This document shows, piece after piece, positions 62,861 through 64,000 of a stretch of 64,000 bases of DNA (the first letter of the stretch is position 1; each line of letters begins with the position of its first letter). The notes beneath the pieces were generated by a model. The model searched no databases. It was not told the origin of the DNA and worked only from the letters and a program-made list of their open reading frames with translations. The position numbers and the translations under genes are program-made. The DNA is from CATOSP01 sp965216155 (GTDB lineage Bacteria; Chloroflexota; Dehalococcoidia; Lucifugimonadales; UBA3495), in NCBI GenBank assembly GCA_965216155.1, contig CBDCFD010000005.1, positions 744,001-808,000 on the forward strand, given 5' to 3'.

Positions 62861-63303
62861 AGCGTTCCGGAGTTGATTGGATGGTAGTCGAGCGCCGGCG
62901 CCTCTTCCATCATGTGGCCGGCGGTGGTCTGGTCCATGGGGGGGTTCGAACCCTGCCGCGTCCTCGATGACTTTCTCCTGCTCGTAGCTCTGCCGGCGCT
63001 TCGGGACAGTGTGCGGGACGCTCCGCGCGATACCCTTGCCGGCTCCTCTCCGACGGGCATCAGCCCGGGCCGTCCGGGCCGGTCACATCCTGGCGGGAGG
63101 GGTTCTCTGAAACGCCTGCCACGGGCCTCAGATCTCATGCGGCGCCTGTTCCAGGCCTCCCGCCTGGCCCGTTCTTCTTCCCGGCCTTCCGCCCCGTGCT
63201 TCTCGGCCACCTCCCTGTTGGACTTGGGTCTCCCGCGCTCGAGATACAGGGTGACGTGGTCCTCGCCGCGTTTGCGCTCGTGCTTGCCGGTCTGCTCCGC
63301 GGC

Positions 63304-63549
63304 CTACTTCGCGCCGTATTCCCTTGCCGCGAGTGCGGCCCGTTCCTCGACCTCTTTCCTGAAGGTCTCTTCGGACGCCATCCGTTCGGCTAATTCCCAG
63401 GCCCGGCCGGGGTCCACGCCCCGGGAGATCAGGGCCCTGGCCCGGGCCTCCCTGTAGGCTTTGAGCCGTCCCTCGACGAAGCCTCTGGCGTAGTCTTCCT
63501 CCTCAACCGGCCTGGTGAAATGGTTGGTGATGAATGCGAATATCCCCAT
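63304..63549 (-). CDS. Hypothetical charged helical protein
   Basis: 81 residues, not recognised. Begins GIFAFITNHFTRPVEEEDY and continues as a Glu/Arg-rich helix (EGRLKAYREARARALISRG, ERMASEETFRKEVEERAAL), likely coiled coil. AGAGGT stands just before ATG 63549; an in-frame ATG at 63582 exists. An Arg/Glu-rich open stretch (ERGRPKSNREVAEKHGAEG) follows on the same strand after the stop. Confidence 0.4.
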   Translation of the reverse strand: MGIFAFITNHFTRPVEEEDYARGFVEGRLKAYREARARALISRGVDPGRAWELAERMASEETFRKEVEERAALAAREYGAK

Positions 63550-64000
63550 ACTGACCTCTCGAAAGACCTTCTCCGGCGCCATTGTTCAGGGTTATTAGGC
63601 CAGGGGTTTCCACGGACATCAGTCCACCCTGGGCGTGGGCATTCGGACTTGTGTCAGGTTGCAGCGGGCGAGTCGATCACCTCCTTACGCCGCTTGTGGT
63701 GGGCCTACGCCAACCACTGAGCAGACCGGGCGACTCGGGGTACCGGCGCCCGGCGCTGGGGCGTGGCCATCACCACTCGGTCCCGCTCGGCCCTGCTGAC
63801 GCTCACCGCGATGTCTCGATGCATGGACCATGGGGCAGAGTGGACGAAGACCCCGCAGAGGGGAAGGGATAGCCCCCGCGAATCCCGCATCGAGGCAACT
63901 GAAGGGGGGCCGGCACAGGCAACAGGCGACGCCTCACGACGGACAGGGCAGTCTGCCCGGCAAACGAGGTGAAGATGTCCTCCCCGGTCTCCAATTCCCG
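63550..64000. other. Right edge of window, no clear gene
   Basis: Short frames only. One on the minus strand, entering from beyond the edge (ELETGEDIFTSFAGQTALSV and on, ending at 63803), could be the end of a gene that starts outside the window, but it has no recognisable domain. Confidence 0.35.

Larger units (their letters stand above)
56699..64000. mobile_element. Left part of an integrative element at tRNA-Arg
   Basis: From just behind the tRNA to the right edge the content changes: tyrosine recombinase, XRE regulator, zinc-ribbon protein, replication-relaxation-like protein, then minus-strand cargo with frameshifts. There are no housekeeping genes, and the DNA is more GC-rich than before. 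I find no full second copy of the tRNA 3' end in the window, so the far attachment site should lie beyond 64000. Whether it is conjugative, phage-derived or only mobilisable cannot be judged from this part. Confidence 0.65.

Noticed and set aside
62942..62957. GGGTTCGAACCCTGCC, matching the T arm of tRNA-Arg (56673-56688) at 15 of 16 positions, as a possible right attachment site
   Set aside because: The match stops before the acceptor end CTGGGACGCCA, where recombination sites usually lie, and no cloverleaf forms around it. Chance or a T-arm-like consensus is more likely.

Overview
The window looks like chromosome from a GC-rich bacterium, most probably Chloroflexota of the Dehalococcoidia/SAR202 kind. 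This is inference from content, not phylogeny. The pointers are three CaiB/BaiF CoA transferases, two TPP-dependent decarboxylase-like enzymes, several SDR and VOC proteins, an MmgE/PrpD protein, an F420-type nitroreductase and an LLM oxidoreductase, a solute-binding protein with a Val/Glu heptad coil after its lipobox, and a drug-efflux adaptor too short to span an outer membrane. UGA ends many genes here, so the code is standard.

Layout. 1-4000: end of an amidohydrolase gene, a lower-GC pair (hypothetical + NUDIX with zinc ribbon), a divergent carboxymuconolactone-decarboxylase/nitroreductase pair, a Phd-VapC toxin-antitoxin module and a VOC protein. 4000-8250 (minus): crotonase, two CoA transferases and an SDR, a likely acyl-CoA catabolic operon, divergent from a TPP enzyme and a secreted subtilase (8457-12584). 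12585-13290: repeats, including a 96-bp tandem repeat. 13286-22550: a small orphan-family protein, aminotransferase IV, CinA-type amidase, RidA, SpoU methylase, SDR, MmgE/PrpD, and a minus-strand efflux set (MFS, short HlyD adaptor, second MFS) facing a TetR regulator across a perfect palindrome. 23400-29000: FAH-family enzyme, GlcG-like protein, methyltransferase, MetX-like hydrolase, MFS, F420-type nitroreductase. 29075-33164: phosphotriesterase-like enzyme, a TlpA-like lipoprotein read through an in-frame UGA at its CxxC motif (probable selenoprotein), arylsulfotransferase-like propeller, DapA-like aldolase. 33263-39468: DUF5615 protein, VOC, MBL, VOC, second TPP enzyme, third CoA transferase, thioredoxin-like ferredoxin. 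39517-45521: frameshifted TPR metallopeptidase lipoprotein downstream of a peptide ABC importer (SBP, two permeases, no ATPases). 45700-46700: repeats plus a paralogue of the small orphan family and a truncated HTH gene. 46765-55415: GNAT, typA, YgjP-like metallopeptidase, LLM oxidoreductase, MetE-like protein, OsmC, rhodanese, SDR.

55416-56622 carries no convincing gene. At 56623 lies tRNA-Arg(TCT), followed by tandem hairpins, a tyrosine recombinase, an XRE regulator, a zinc-ribbon protein, a replication-relaxation-like protein and minus-strand cargo, to the right edge. I read this as the left end of an integrative element inserted at the tRNA. Its cargo includes an RNase HI-like domain that has lost its catalytic carboxylates, apparently fused to a DUF1828-like domain and interrupted by three one-base homopolymer frameshifts.

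The two observations most worth following are the UGA-containing TlpA-like gene with its SECIS-like hairpin (30048-30890) and the pseudo-RNase H/DUF1828 gene (61719-62588). A third is the two-member small-protein family sitting beside repeats (13286-13600 and 45810-46166).
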